Source: Halichondria panicea (taxonomy: Eukaryota; Porifera; Demospongiae; Suberitida; Halichondriidae). From it: a stretch of DNA of 64,000 nucleotides. Shown here piece after piece: positions 46,858-57,703 of this stretch. The DNA lies in assembly GCF_963675165.1 (NCBI RefSeq), contig NC_087380.1, positions 6,270,071 through 6,334,070 on the forward strand, in the 5' to 3' direction. The notes under the pieces were generated by a model, which made no database searches, was not told the DNA's origin, and saw only the letters and a program-made list of their open reading frames with translations. Made by a program: the position numbers and the translations under genes. The first letter of the stretch is position 1; each line of letters opens with the position of its first letter.

Positions 46858-49800
46858 TCATTTTAATGCCCTAGCGAGGATCTCGATATCCTTAGAGCTA
46901 TCAATTATAATGCCGCTTCTCGGCTGTGAGTAGAAAGCAATCAGTGATCATCAATGTACACAGTAAGTTAGCCTCAATCCCAGCCCCTCTCAATTGAGAA
47001 CGGCCTGGAATCGAGGCTAACAGTAAGTTTAATTACAAAACTGGTGTCATACGTATATACATGAGAAGCTAAATGCTAAATTGGAGTGCTAAATCTTCAG
47101 ACACTTCAATACGGTCATGGTGGTATACAGTAGACTCTCGTTAATCTGGTCACCCTTGGAACAGTGCAGCTTAATTAATTGGCTGGAATAGCGAGGTGAC
47201 TGCATTTTAGAAAATAGCTGCAGCTAAAAAGCGACCCTAATGACTAATTTTGCAGTTCTATCTCGAGGATAATGAACATTATGCTCTCTATTTAAGTGCA
47301 ATCAATTTTGCCAAACTATATACCCAAAACGGCCGTTATACATGTATAAAACCTATAGTTTTGGGCAGCCAGAACTGACCAGATACGGAATAGCGAGTGG
47401 CCGCACTTCAGGGCGAGTTTTGTGCAAGCTAGCAATCTGTACCGAACGAAATGACCGGATATCGAGGTGACCGTATTCAGAGAACCAGAATAGCGAGAGT
47501 CTACTGTATAATTAGTGGTGTGGTAATGTTCAGGCTTTTCATAACAAATTAATGTTCTGTTAGTCAGTCATCAGTCATCAGTGGTCACCATGCAATGTAC
47601 TATGTGAGGAGATAGCTAGCTAGTACGCTACTACATATATACTTGTAGTCTATTTGTGTCAACTGGTGATCTAAGTCATGATCGTTGTCAGAGATCTTAA
47701 TTAGTGGTGGATCACCGATGTACAATTAACAAATAGCATGACCCTCGTATTACCATTAGTGTCATACAAAGAATACCTGTGATGAAACAAAAAAGGTCGA
47801 TGAACTCAGTCGAGCCAGTGTATCTGGAGCATCAGTATCTGGAGCAACAGTTGGAGCATCTGGAGTATCTGGATGATCTGGATGCTGTTGGTAGAATGTA
47901 ATCAGAGATCAGTGTTCATCAATTAATGCACTCCAGCTAGTATTCTACTACATATATACTTGTAGTCTATTTGTGTCAACTGGTGACCTTAAGTCATGAT
48001 CGTTGTCAGAGATCTTAATTAGTGGTCAATCGCGATATACAATTAACAAATAGCAGGATACATTAAACAAGAGGGCGGCCAATTATTTGCGAGTACTAAT
48101 TTTTGCGATTTTACTCTCTCGAAATAGCAGAAATTAATACACGCGAAAATATGTCACCTTATTAAGATATAGATATATACTCGTAGTCTATTCGTGGTGA
48201 TTAGTGAATCTAAATCAATTACAATTTCTTAATCAGTTAGTCGATCACCAACACAAAATACTATAACCGTACATGGTACGATGATAGCTGGAGGAATCAC
48301 TATAGCTTCACTAAGAATACCTCACCTCACTAGATATCAAGAATAAATGATTCTTGCAAAGCCAAGCATAGATTACTGTACGTATAATTATAATAAAAAC
48401 TATGACCCTCGTATTACCAAGGGCTTATACAGAGAAGATACTTCTCTGTATACGCCCTTGGTAATACCATTGAAGATGTCGAAACAGAAGACATTGGAGG
48501 TGTAATATTAAGATGCTGTTAATTGGTAGAATGTAAATCAAAGATCAGTGTTCACCAATGAGAGGTGACAGCTAGTACATACACTAATATTATAGTTGTA
48601 GTTTCTTGTACATCATTTTTATATATTGTGGAGAGGTTGTTATGAATAATATCAAGGGCGTATAAAAGAAGAGAGGGCATGCAACTCCACTATCAGTACA
48701 CGTAGCTAGCAGAGTTCAAACATGGGCGGAGGAATGTGTGCATTTGCATGAAGTGCTAAAAACTGCGTTTCATGCACAGTCATGCACATTCATCCGCCCA
48801 CGTTTGAACTCTGCTCGTATAGGAGTTGCATGCCCTCTCTTCTTTTATACGCCCTTGATAATATGCTTAGTTGATGTGTCACAGGCATCGTGTTATGGCC
48901 TAATCCCAGGGGGGAATCTGTAGCCAGCCCCCCCCCCCCTGTATCTAGAGTACACTATATAGCTAGCTGTCACCTCACAGCATATTGGTGGACACTGATC
49001 TCTGATTTACATTCTACCAACATAATCCTGATAGGACACATGCAGTGTATCAAATGCCTCAAGTGAGTTTCACCGACCCTGTTTCATATCAGAGGAGGAA
49101 TGCCAGGGTCAAAAACTCATTAATTAAAACTTAAAACAGTATACCCTCGCGCCCCTGGGTTTATACACTACCACTAGCTTAATCCTCTTTATAATCACAA
49201 GAGGAATCGGTTGAGCTATCGCGCCCCAGAGGAATCAGCTTGAGAGAAGAGATCCAGACCTTTTATTACATTCTTCGAAACCACAAGATTGGAAAATTAG
49301 CCTTTCGTGGCTAGGGTATAAATTTTGATGTACTGGCTTACTGCACTGGATAGATCTAGGTATAGTAAGCTTCCCAAGCGGGCTAATAAAGAACAGAAGC
49401 GCTAAGCTGCTATATGCAGCAAATGTCAAGAACCTAGAACAAAGAATGTTTAATCCTTCAATTAAACGTGACCCTATTGACCCTGGCGTTCCTCTTCTGG
49501 TTTCATATAATGTTTATCGAGTATGTAGTAGAGAATACCATAAATATTATAGTTGTAGTTTTGCAGTGTTCACCAATGTGAGGTGACATGCAGCTAGTAT
49601 CAGTAGGTTTACATAGGATTGGCAGTGGGTTTGCCCGTGTTTAGCAATGTTCGCGAAATGATTGCTTACCGGAAGCCACGCCTTTAAATATTTGCACGTT
49701 ATAGCAGATTATTCTAAGAACAATTTTCGTGGACTTAATTTTCGTGTAGGATTGCTAACCCACGAAATCAGCAAAAATTAAGTCCCTCGAAAATTTCACG

Positions 49801-52800
49801 CTATACGAAATTAATGTTGTGCAATTGTTGACAATGAACGCACACACATATGCAGTTATTAGAAGAGGAGCTTAATGAAACAGAAGTCTATATATGGCTT
49901 AATGGACTGCACGACAAAATGTTTTCCTTTAAAACAAACAATCATCATAATGTTTGTATAAAAGCTATTAGCAAGTAGCTTTATGCTATGAAACCTCCGA
50001 GGCATCAGCACTCGCGGTGTTTTCATTAATTAATCAATGATGTTCCAGGATAGAAGCATGTAGATCTACAATGTGGAAGTATTAATAAGTATTTTGCATT
50101 AATTTCCTGTCAACGAATACTGTATGGTGGGTAATTTTCGTTCGTGCAAATTTTCGTACAAACGACCCTTTAATATTCGTACAGCTCGGATAGTGAAGTT
50201 GAATCTATCTTTTCGTATGATGCACTTCAATATGAAATATACGAAAATAACCTGCTATACAGTAATTAAAAAAGGGGGTGAATCTGCAATGAGGTCGGAG
50301 TTCACAAAATTAATGTTGCTTCTGGCAGTGTACATACATGCAGCTTTGCAGCTCTTTTCCGACTCTTGTAGCTAACAAACAGCTAGCGCTTTAGTGCAAG
50401 GCTAATAACTCAAATAGAAAGTTTGTGCGAACAGATAGTGCTACAAAAGATTCTGAAGAGACTGCAACAGCTTTCACTGTGAGTAAAACTAGCCATAACT
50501 CGAGAAAGAAGCTGTAGTTTGCTAATCCACGAATCACAATCCAAGAGAACGTGGCTAGAAGCCTAGAGAAGCTGTTATTTTTCGTCGCATTGCAACCGTT
50601 GAGCAGTTACAGCTGAAACAGACACACAGTCAAATTTAATATCCCTCGTGCGGCTACGCCTTGAGGCATATTACAAAATCAGCTACATATACATCAGTAT
50701 GTAATAGTGTATCCCTTCAGAGTTTCATCTAATGGGGGGGGGGGCAGGGGTAACCTTCCCCCCTCCCAAATTTTGTAGAATTATGACATATCATCAAGGG
50801 CGTATAAAAGAAGAGAGGGCATGCAACTCCATATGAGCAGAGTTCAAACGTGGAGCGGATGAATGTGCATGACTGTGCATGAAATGCTAAAAATAGAAAT
50901 TTCTATTTTTAGCACTTCATGCAAATGCACACATTCACGTTTGAACTCTGCTAGCTACGTGTACTGATAGTGGAGTTGCATGCCCTCTCTTCTTTTATAC
51001 GCTCTTGATATCATCACACTATGATGTGCAATATGTAACTCATCTACTGTGATGTAATAGGGGGTGTGGTCAAACATTTTACGTCGTGTTTCCGCGTGCC
51101 CAAACCTTCCCCCCAAACATTTAATCCTAGATGAAACCCTTCAGGGATTTAACCCTATGGACTTAGGTACGACCACTGGTGTCATATATACGTCATGAAA
51201 GTTTTACAAGAATACTGTATAGCGGGTAATTTTTGTGGGGTAAATTTGCTTCATTACATGCACTGTATTGCATGCGTTTCGGCAAGCCACGCCTATGTTT
51301 CCGTGGGTAAATCTTTGTAGAGGTCAGCCTGCCCACAAAATTACCCGCGAAACGGTAGCCAATTTTGTATTGATCATCACATCAGATATCTATGGTCAAT
51401 CACCAATATACCGTTGCGTAACAAAATACCATGACCAGCTAGGTATGATTGTACTACATGTACCATACATAAATCTTACAAGTACCCGACTCACTTACCT
51501 CCTCAGTTACAATTGTCACTGTGGGCTCAACCTCAACCATTACCCATAGTGTAGTCTTGGGTTCAGCCTCTTTTCCCTATATAAGAAGGCATACTAACCA
51601 TAATAAAGAAAAATTTGTGACAAATACAATGATATGTCCAGGTGGTACTCTTTTTTCTGAGGTGTCAGTGTTAGAGTTAGGGTTTTTATGAAATATACAT
51701 AGCAAAACACAGTAGAAATGTAAACGGCGACAATTTTCAAGCCTAGGTGCTTAATGGTGCTATATGAGTAGAGCTGTGTCTATTCCTGTGGCTACTGCAT
51801 TGGTATATAGAGCAAAGCTATTCCCAGACGAAGCTAATCAAAACACGGCAGCTTGAGCGACACCTAACTTACTGAAAATCGCTGGAATCTCCCCCTTTAC
51901 TACAGATAGTGAATTGTGGAAAGGTTGTTATGAATAATAACAAGATCTTTGCTTAGTTGGTGTGTCCATAGATAGAAGAGGAAGAGGGATTGGTAACGAA
52001 AGTACCCTCGTGTAATACCCGCTTTACCCGCGGTTCAATCGAGGCTGTGTCAACAAGCTAAAGCTGTAGATGGGCGTGTTCCGGTTAGGCCAAGCTGATG
52101 GCCTATTTCTACACACAGTGTATAATATACCACAAGCATATATGCTCAGTCTGTGCAACTCACTCGTATTTAAAGGTCTATGCCTATTTTAGCAGTTATA
52201 ACCAGCACGCTTACACGTTTTAGCAATACAAGACTATAAATAGCAGCTGTTCGCCTAAAACTTTACTGGAATGTCCCTTTTTACTGGGTGTGGTCAGTCA
52301 TTAGCAAGTATAACACGTGGCTCACAGACTGGGCGTGTTATATATTGCTGAAAAAGATTGTCTCGAGAAAACACAACTTTCTTATTTTGAGCGAGTTACC
52401 CGGCAAAATAGCCTCGTTTATAGGGCGTAACGCGGATAGTTTTCAAGGTTTTACTGCAGATTCAATGTAAAATGATCACGTGTACTGCTTCCGTTACCAA
52501 TCCCTCTTACTATTCTATCTATGGTGTGTCACAGGCATCGTGTTATGGCCTAATCCCAGGGGGGAATCTGTAGCAAGCCCCACCCCCACCCCACCTCACA
52601 GCATATTGGTGGACACTGATCTCTGATTTACATTCTACCAACAGATTCCTGATAGGACACATGCAGTGTATCAAATGCCTCCAGTGAGTTTCACCGACCC
52701 CTTCTGTTTCATATCAGAGGAGGAATGCCAGGGTCAAAAAGTCATTAATTAAAACTGGCCCTGTGTTTTACATGTAAAACTGAGTATACCCTCGCGTCCC

Positions 52801-55776
52801 TGGGTTTATACACCACCACTAGCTTAATCCTCTTTATAATCACAAGAGGAATCGGTTGAGCTATCGCGCCCCAGAGGAATCAGCTTGAGAGAAGAGACTT
52901 AATGACCTTTTATTACATTCTTCGAAACCACAAGATTGGAAAATTAGCTTTTCGTGGCTATAGGGTATAAATTTTGATGTACTGGCTTACTGCACTGGAT
53001 AGATCTAGGTATAGTAAGCTTCCCAAGCAGGCTAATAAAGAACAGAAGCGCTAAGCTGCTATATGCAGCAAAGGTCAAGAACCTAGAACTAATCCTACAT
53101 TAAACGTGACCCTATTGACCCTGGCATTCCTCTTCTGGTTTCATATAACGTTGTTTATCGAGTATGTAGTAGAGAATACTATATAGTTGTAGTTTTGCAG
53201 TGTTCACCAATGTGAGGTGACATGCAGCTAGTATTAGTAAAACCAGTAGGTTTACATAGGATTGGCAGTGGGTTTGCCCGTGTTTAGCAATATTTCACAT
53301 ATTTTGACTCATGTTTAATAATTATATAATTGTAGTTTCTTCCTATTCCAATAATGAGCGATTACTGTACGTATACAACTTACCCAATATTTAGCTATCC
53401 GTTCCTCCCTTGATAAATGCCTTGATGAATGCCTTGAAAACAATCTTTGGTACCACCTTTTCTCCCGTGTAGATGACTCACTACTCTCCTTAGTTACTCT
53501 TGTCACTGTGGGCTCAACTGTTTCCCCTGGTGATGATGTAGCCTTGGGTTCATCCTATATAAGAAGGCATACTAACCATAATAAAGAAAAAGTTGTGACA
53601 AATACAATGATATGTCCAGGTGGTACTCTTTTTTCTGAGGTGTCAGTGTTAGGGTTTTATGCATGATACATTGCAAAACACAGTAAAAATGTGAACGGCG
53701 ACAATTTTCAAGCCTAGGTGCTTAATGGTACTATGAGTAGAGCTGTGCCTATTCCTGTGGCTACTGCATCGGTATATAGAGCAAAGCTATTCCCAGACGA
53801 AGCTAATAAAAACACGGCAGCTTGAGCGACACCTAACTTAATAAAAATCGCTCGGTCAAGAACCCAGAACAAGAATGTTTAATCTTTCATTAAACGTGAC
53901 CCTATTGACCCTGGCCTTCCTCCTCTGGTTTCATATAACGTTGTTTATCGAGTATGTATATAGTAGAGAATACTAATATTATAGTTGTAGTTTTGCAGTG
54001 TTCACCAATGCCGTGAGGTGACAGCTAGTATACTAGTTTCTATAATGAGCGATTACTGTATGGTGCATTTTTAGAAAAAACTAACCATCCGTTCCTGACT
54101 ATATCTTCTTGATGAATGCCTTGGAAAGAATCGTTGGTACCACCTTTTCCCCCGTGTAGGTGACTCACTACTCTCCTCTGTTACACTTGTCACTGTGGGC
54201 TCAACTGTTTCCCCTGGTGATGGTGTAGTCTTGGATTCAGCCTCTTCTCCCTATTTAAGAAGGCATACTAACCATAATAAAGCGACAAATACACTGATAT
54301 GTCCAGGTGCAGATACTCTTTTACTCGTGCTATTATCGACACTCACTGCTCTTTGTGATGTTCTCCAAGAAAATAATCGCTGATACCACTTTTTTTCGTG
54401 GCTTTCTTGGATTGTCTTTTCCCCTTTCTCTTCAGTATACTCTTGTCTGATCTCAGGTGATGGTACTGGGTTGATGACTCTCTGAAATGAGCAAAACTAG
54501 GGAAAGTAATATAGGAGTCACAATCTCAACATACCTCAAAGATAATTTCACTTGTTGATCCATGAATTAACGACACCTTTAGCACAGAAGGAATTATTTG
54601 TGCAATTTGATCACACTGGTGAAATGATAATTGTACTATCCCTAGGAAGAAGAAAATAAGCTGAATGGAACCATCCTCGATTGAATGCAAGTGTAAAGTG
54701 TAGACAGGTACTTTAAGAATCCTAGCAATAGCAGCCTTTAGATCCGGATAAATTGCAAGAGAACAAGTGTCAAGCTTGAAGCAAAATTTAACTTTTTTTT
54801 TATCATCATCCAATCGGCTGATCTTGCAAGGCTCTACTTTCCATGCGTTGAGAAATTCTCTGAGCTCAATGAAATACGTAGCCAAATCACTTTGATCACT
54901 TTCAGCTCCAAACTTTTCTATCACATCTTCTAGAATCTCAAAATCAAGGAATGATGAAAATGGAGAGATAATAAGAAAGATTTCATCAACACTAGCAGCC
55001 CTTCTGAGATCTTCCTGCTGGTGGGCAAGCAGCATGTTACTCTCACTCTCAATCACAGCACAAGATGTTCGATACGATGTGAGGAGGGCTACCAGGGACA
55101 TCAATTCAACATTACACTTCTTTAGAGATTCTCTCGTTGCTGTTTGCAGGTTAGCAAACTTCTTCTTAATGTTTTTGATGTCGTTTGTCAGTTGCTGTTC
55201 ATCGTCACTCCTATACTTCCTTTTCTCCCTGTGGCCAGTTTTTTCTATGACGGCGGAGGAGTTGACATTTAATAATAGCTCTATTAATTATGTCTAAAAC
55301 AATTACCTGGAAGACAGTACTTCAGCTCCAACTTCTCTGCTAATCGTATTTCACCAACCAGAGCTGACCGTAGAGCATCAATCAATTGTTCCCATGAGGC
55401 TCCTATTGTCACCCGTAGCCAATGGAGCAGGACTGCCTCTAATGGATTGATTTTCCCCTGTTCGATTGCATCCAGGGTATCAGGAGTCAACCTCAGCTTC
55501 AGACCTATAGGTCGCCACTTAGCCCTCACTTCAACCAATTCTTCACATAGAGTACCCAAATCCTTTGTGTCTAAGCCTAGGTTTGTTCCTGTTCACAAAC
55601 ACAAATCTATATAATTATGTTCTCCTACATAATTATAGATCTAGCTACAGCTTTTTAGGCAGAGTGTACAACAAGCAGTTAATATGAACATTTTGATACA
55701 GAGTCCAATCTAATGATCAGAATAATTATGTCTAACCTTTCTGTTCCTGAATCTCAGGATCACCTTTAAAAGCCAT
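46858..55776 (-). CDS. Death-domain protein with serially duplicated tail exons
   Basis: My splice model has nine exons, 584 aa: 55737-55776, 55307-55588, 54535-55244, 54347-54481, 54086-54250, 53384-53554, 51499-51576, 47777-47884, 46858-46923. All junctions hold frame; exons 4-9 are phase 0 at both ends. Residues ~25-105 form a Death-fold domain (LCEELVEVRAKWRPIGLKL ... LLHWLRVTIGASWEQLIDAL). A charged, probably coiled-coil stretch follows (~108-165), then a module ending LHLHSIEDGSIQLIFFFLGI, a type I recall after Death domains in sponge and coral proteins. The tail is Pro/Ser/Thr rich and basic, with KKWYQRLFSWRTS, KRWYQRFFPRHSSRR and KRWYQRLFSRHSSR from three successive exons. Death domains mediate homotypic assembly in apoptotic or immune signalling; the role here is unknown. 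Tail exon usage is inferred and needs transcripts; the first three exons are firmer. Confidence 0.68.
47128..47506. mobile_element. 379-bp TA-flanked MITE, pogo/Tigger-like ends (copy A)
   Basis: Ends CAGTAGACTCTCGTTAATCT and AGAATAGCGAGAGTCTACTG (near-perfect TIRs of about 24 bp), flanked by TA. CAGT...CTCTCG termini resemble pogo/Tigger elements. No transposase is encoded. It lies in the last intron of the Death-domain gene. Paralogous copy at 61107-61486. Confidence 0.82.
48411..48467. repeat. 57-bp near-perfect palindrome
   Basis: GTATTACCAAGGGCTTATAC at the left mirrors GTATACGCCCTTGGTAATAC at the right. The core resembles the tips of the 48651 foldback family (AAGGGCGTATA), so it may be a minimal derivative. 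The related sequence near 47747 (CGTATTACCATTAG) lacks the insertion. Confidence 0.8.
48651..48859. mobile_element. Foldback MITE, copy 1
   Basis: Almost the whole 209 bp folds on itself. It starts ATCAAGGGCGTATAAAAGAA and ends with the complementary TTCTTTTATACGCCCTTGAT. Inner arms carry GCAGAGTTCAAAC and GTTTGAACTCTGC. It is flanked by AAT on each side (3-bp duplication). The paralogous module at 51930-51950 lacks it. Confidence 0.88.
50718..51142. mobile_element. CAGRGTTTCATCTA MITE interrupted by a nested foldback MITE
   Basis: Same family as 40157-40398. The outer element is split at ...GACATATC by the foldback MITE at 50793-51009 and resumes ATCATCACAC. A copy of the whole nested structure lies at 62991-63440. 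Confidence 0.85.
50793..51009. mobile_element. Foldback MITE, copy 2 (nested)
   Basis: 217 bp, same ends as the 48651 copy but opposite internal orientation, with a central AATAGAAATTTCTATT hairpin tip. It is flanked by ATC on both sides, inside the outer MITE. Confidence 0.88.
51905..53310. repeat. Diverged duplicate of the intron module at ~48620-49640
   Basis: Shares with 48870-49640 the blocks TCACAGGCATCGTGTTATGG, GACACATGCAGTGTATCAAA and AAGCTTCCCAAGCRGGCTAA. It differs by the absence of the foldback MITE and the presence of a 557-bp TIR insertion. Lies within the Death-domain gene introns. Confidence 0.85.
51967..52523. mobile_element. 557-bp inverted-repeat element
   Basis: Left end CATAGATAGAAGAGGAAGAG and right end TTACTATTCTATCTATG form TIRs continuing through GGGATTGGTAACG / CGTTACCAATCCC. 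It is flanked by GTGTGTC on both sides. The paralogous site at 48874-48880 has a single ATGTGTC and no insert. The interior shows no recognisable transposase. Confidence 0.82.
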
Positions 55777-56147
55777 ATGACTCACTGGCCAGTCCCATCA
55801 TCACCGGTTTGTAAAGACACGGCAAAGCTCCTTGCCTCGGGGAGGAAGCTGGGACTTTCCCTTAAATGCTGCGCCCCCAACACATCCACAAAAATATCAT
55901 TGATCAAAATTACACACTGTCTCTATACTATACATGTAGAGCTGGTTCTAGGAGAGCTAGGAGTGAGTGTTAGTAGAGTCTACATCTCTACTAAACTGCA
56001 CCCTCCTGGGGGTACCCAACCTCCGCCCCTGTCCCCTCCCCTCCTGGTCCACTGTGTGTACGCAGGGAGGAGGCCCTCACTCGATCATAGCATATCTGCA
56101 ACTGGGGGAGGAAGGGGGTGGATATTGTCACAAAACACGGTTTAATA

Positions 56148-56382
56148 CCGTATAGCGCGAACTTTTCGAGGCACTTACATTTCGTGGAATGGCCTCTAAA
56201 AGCATTTCGTTGCACAATGTTTGTGGATTTACTGCTTACCGGAAGCCACACGTTTAATCTTTGCACTTTATAGCAAATAATTCTAATTAAAGAATAATTT
56301 TCATGGACTTAATTTTCATGTAGGATTGCTAACCCACAAAATCAGTGAAAATTTCGCCCCTCGAAAAGTTTGCGCTATACGG
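56148..56382. mobile_element. 235-bp TA-flanked MITE (CCGTATAGCGCGAA ends)
   Basis: Left end CCGTATAGCGCGAACTTTTC and right end GAAAAGTTTGCGCTATACGG are complementary, flanked by TA. Degraded relatives are at 49640-49815 and 61955-62150, and ends of similar design (TACTGTATRGYGGGTAATTT) at 50118-50270 and 62388-62540. Confidence 0.85.
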
Positions 56383-56466
56383 TACATTTACATGGACTTG
56401 GAAAAAACTGTGTATCATTGGTATTGAATGAGTAACAGAGCACGACTCTAATGAGTCACTTTGAGG

Positions 56467-56972
56467 CAGAGGAGGTCGAACACCACTTGACCTTTCTGCT
56501 AATTATGACTTTTTAATTAAATTCTCTAATCCCGCCCAACTAGTACAATAGTGGCCTCGGCAACACTAAATCTAAACTTTGGAGACTACCTATAGCCTCT
56601 CGATCTTCAGGCTTTAGAGTCTCAGAGTCTCTGTTCCTCGGTATTCTCCAAACCAGAGTAACCAGAGTTTATTTCCAGTCTGTTTGTTTCTCTGTTTCCA
56701 AACAATGGCCTGTTGTGTACTAGCTGTATTCTGACTATACATGTAGACTAGTGAGGATATAGATATAGTGAGGTTAACAGGTGGTTAGAGGAACTGACAG
56801 AACTATAAGATCCTCCGAGTCTATAGATCTATAGTGTACGTGGCTTTGAGTGTTGCCACGGCCACTATTGCACTATACTAGTTGAACGAATTTAGCAGAG
56901 CGTGGGTAGTGAAAAGAATTAATTAAAAGGTCATACTTAGCAGAAAAGTGAAGTGGTGTCCGACCTCCTCTA
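56467..56972. mobile_element. 506-bp TIR element with 9-bp target duplication
   Basis: Left end CAGAGGAGGTCGAACACCAC; right end complement TAGAGGAGGTCGGACACCAC. The TIRs extend about 60 bp with mismatches. Flanked by ACTTTGAGG at 56458-56466 and 56973-56981. CAGAGG tips suggest hAT, while a 9-bp duplication and long TIRs suggest Mutator-like. No transposase. A paralogous empty site is at 42805-42813. Confidence 0.82.
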
Positions 56973-57002
56973 ACTTTGAGGTACATGACAGACAAAAACA
57001 AC

Positions 57003-57595
57003 TAGAGCACTGAAGTGCAAACCCTCGGCTGGTGACATTATATATACTAAAGAAAAGGGAGGAATGGTATAATTATAATGCAGTGCATGTAGCATGCCTA
57101 TGACTAGCACAGCAACTCAAACTAAACTAACAACGTACAACTACATGAGACATGCACTGTGGACTGGGATCACAGCAAAGAAGCCTGTAGTCTTAGTCTA
57201 AGAGAAGTATGGCTCCTGCTAAGCGAGAGTATAGGATCCAGAGTCAGTCAAAAACCAGTCATAATTTTACTTTCTTGACCGTAGGCCTATTCAATTGTTC
57301 CTGGTACGGGATCACTTCAGCTGAAAATAGGTAATGAAGCCTTGACTACGTATTTGCAACTGAAGTGATCCCGTACCTTGACTCAAGGCCATGTGCAAGT
57401 TTAGCTTTTGCTCGCTTTTATTCGACAAAGGAGCTTTAACATCAAAGTCTGCCACTATTTAAAACAAGATACTGTTGTGTGAAGGCTATCCATGCTGTAA
57501 ACGCAGTGCTGTGGCATCCAGGTGAGTAGAAAATCCCATCACAAACAAACAAACAGACAGACTACTATAACCTGTGGCCGCCCACGCGCCTCGGG
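57003..57595 (-). repeat. Inverted copy of the kinesin-intron repeat (3656-4233)
   Basis: Reverse complement of 3656-4233 with scattered substitutions. It includes an inserted hairpin at 57303-57377 whose arms are GGTACGGGATCACTTCAG and its complement. Confidence 0.75.
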
Positions 57596-57703
57596 TTAAC
57601 AACATGAAGTACATAATGTACAACTCACTGAGAGGTGGATTGTGTTAAACTATAGCTAGAGATGCATTACACCACACACACACCACACACGCACACTGTG
57701 TAC

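Larger units (their letters stand above)
55777..57703. other. Intergenic, repeat-filled
   Basis: Upstream of the Death-domain gene and downstream of the damaged SREK1 copy. It contains two inverted-repeat elements (56148-56382, 56467-56972) and the inverted kinesin-intron repeat (57003-57595). No convincing gene; frames at 55777-56150 match nothing I recognise. Confidence 0.6.

Noticed and set aside
55777-56155. 122-aa plus-strand frame
   Set aside because: No recognisable domain, low-complexity Pro/Leu composition, and overlap with a MITE end.
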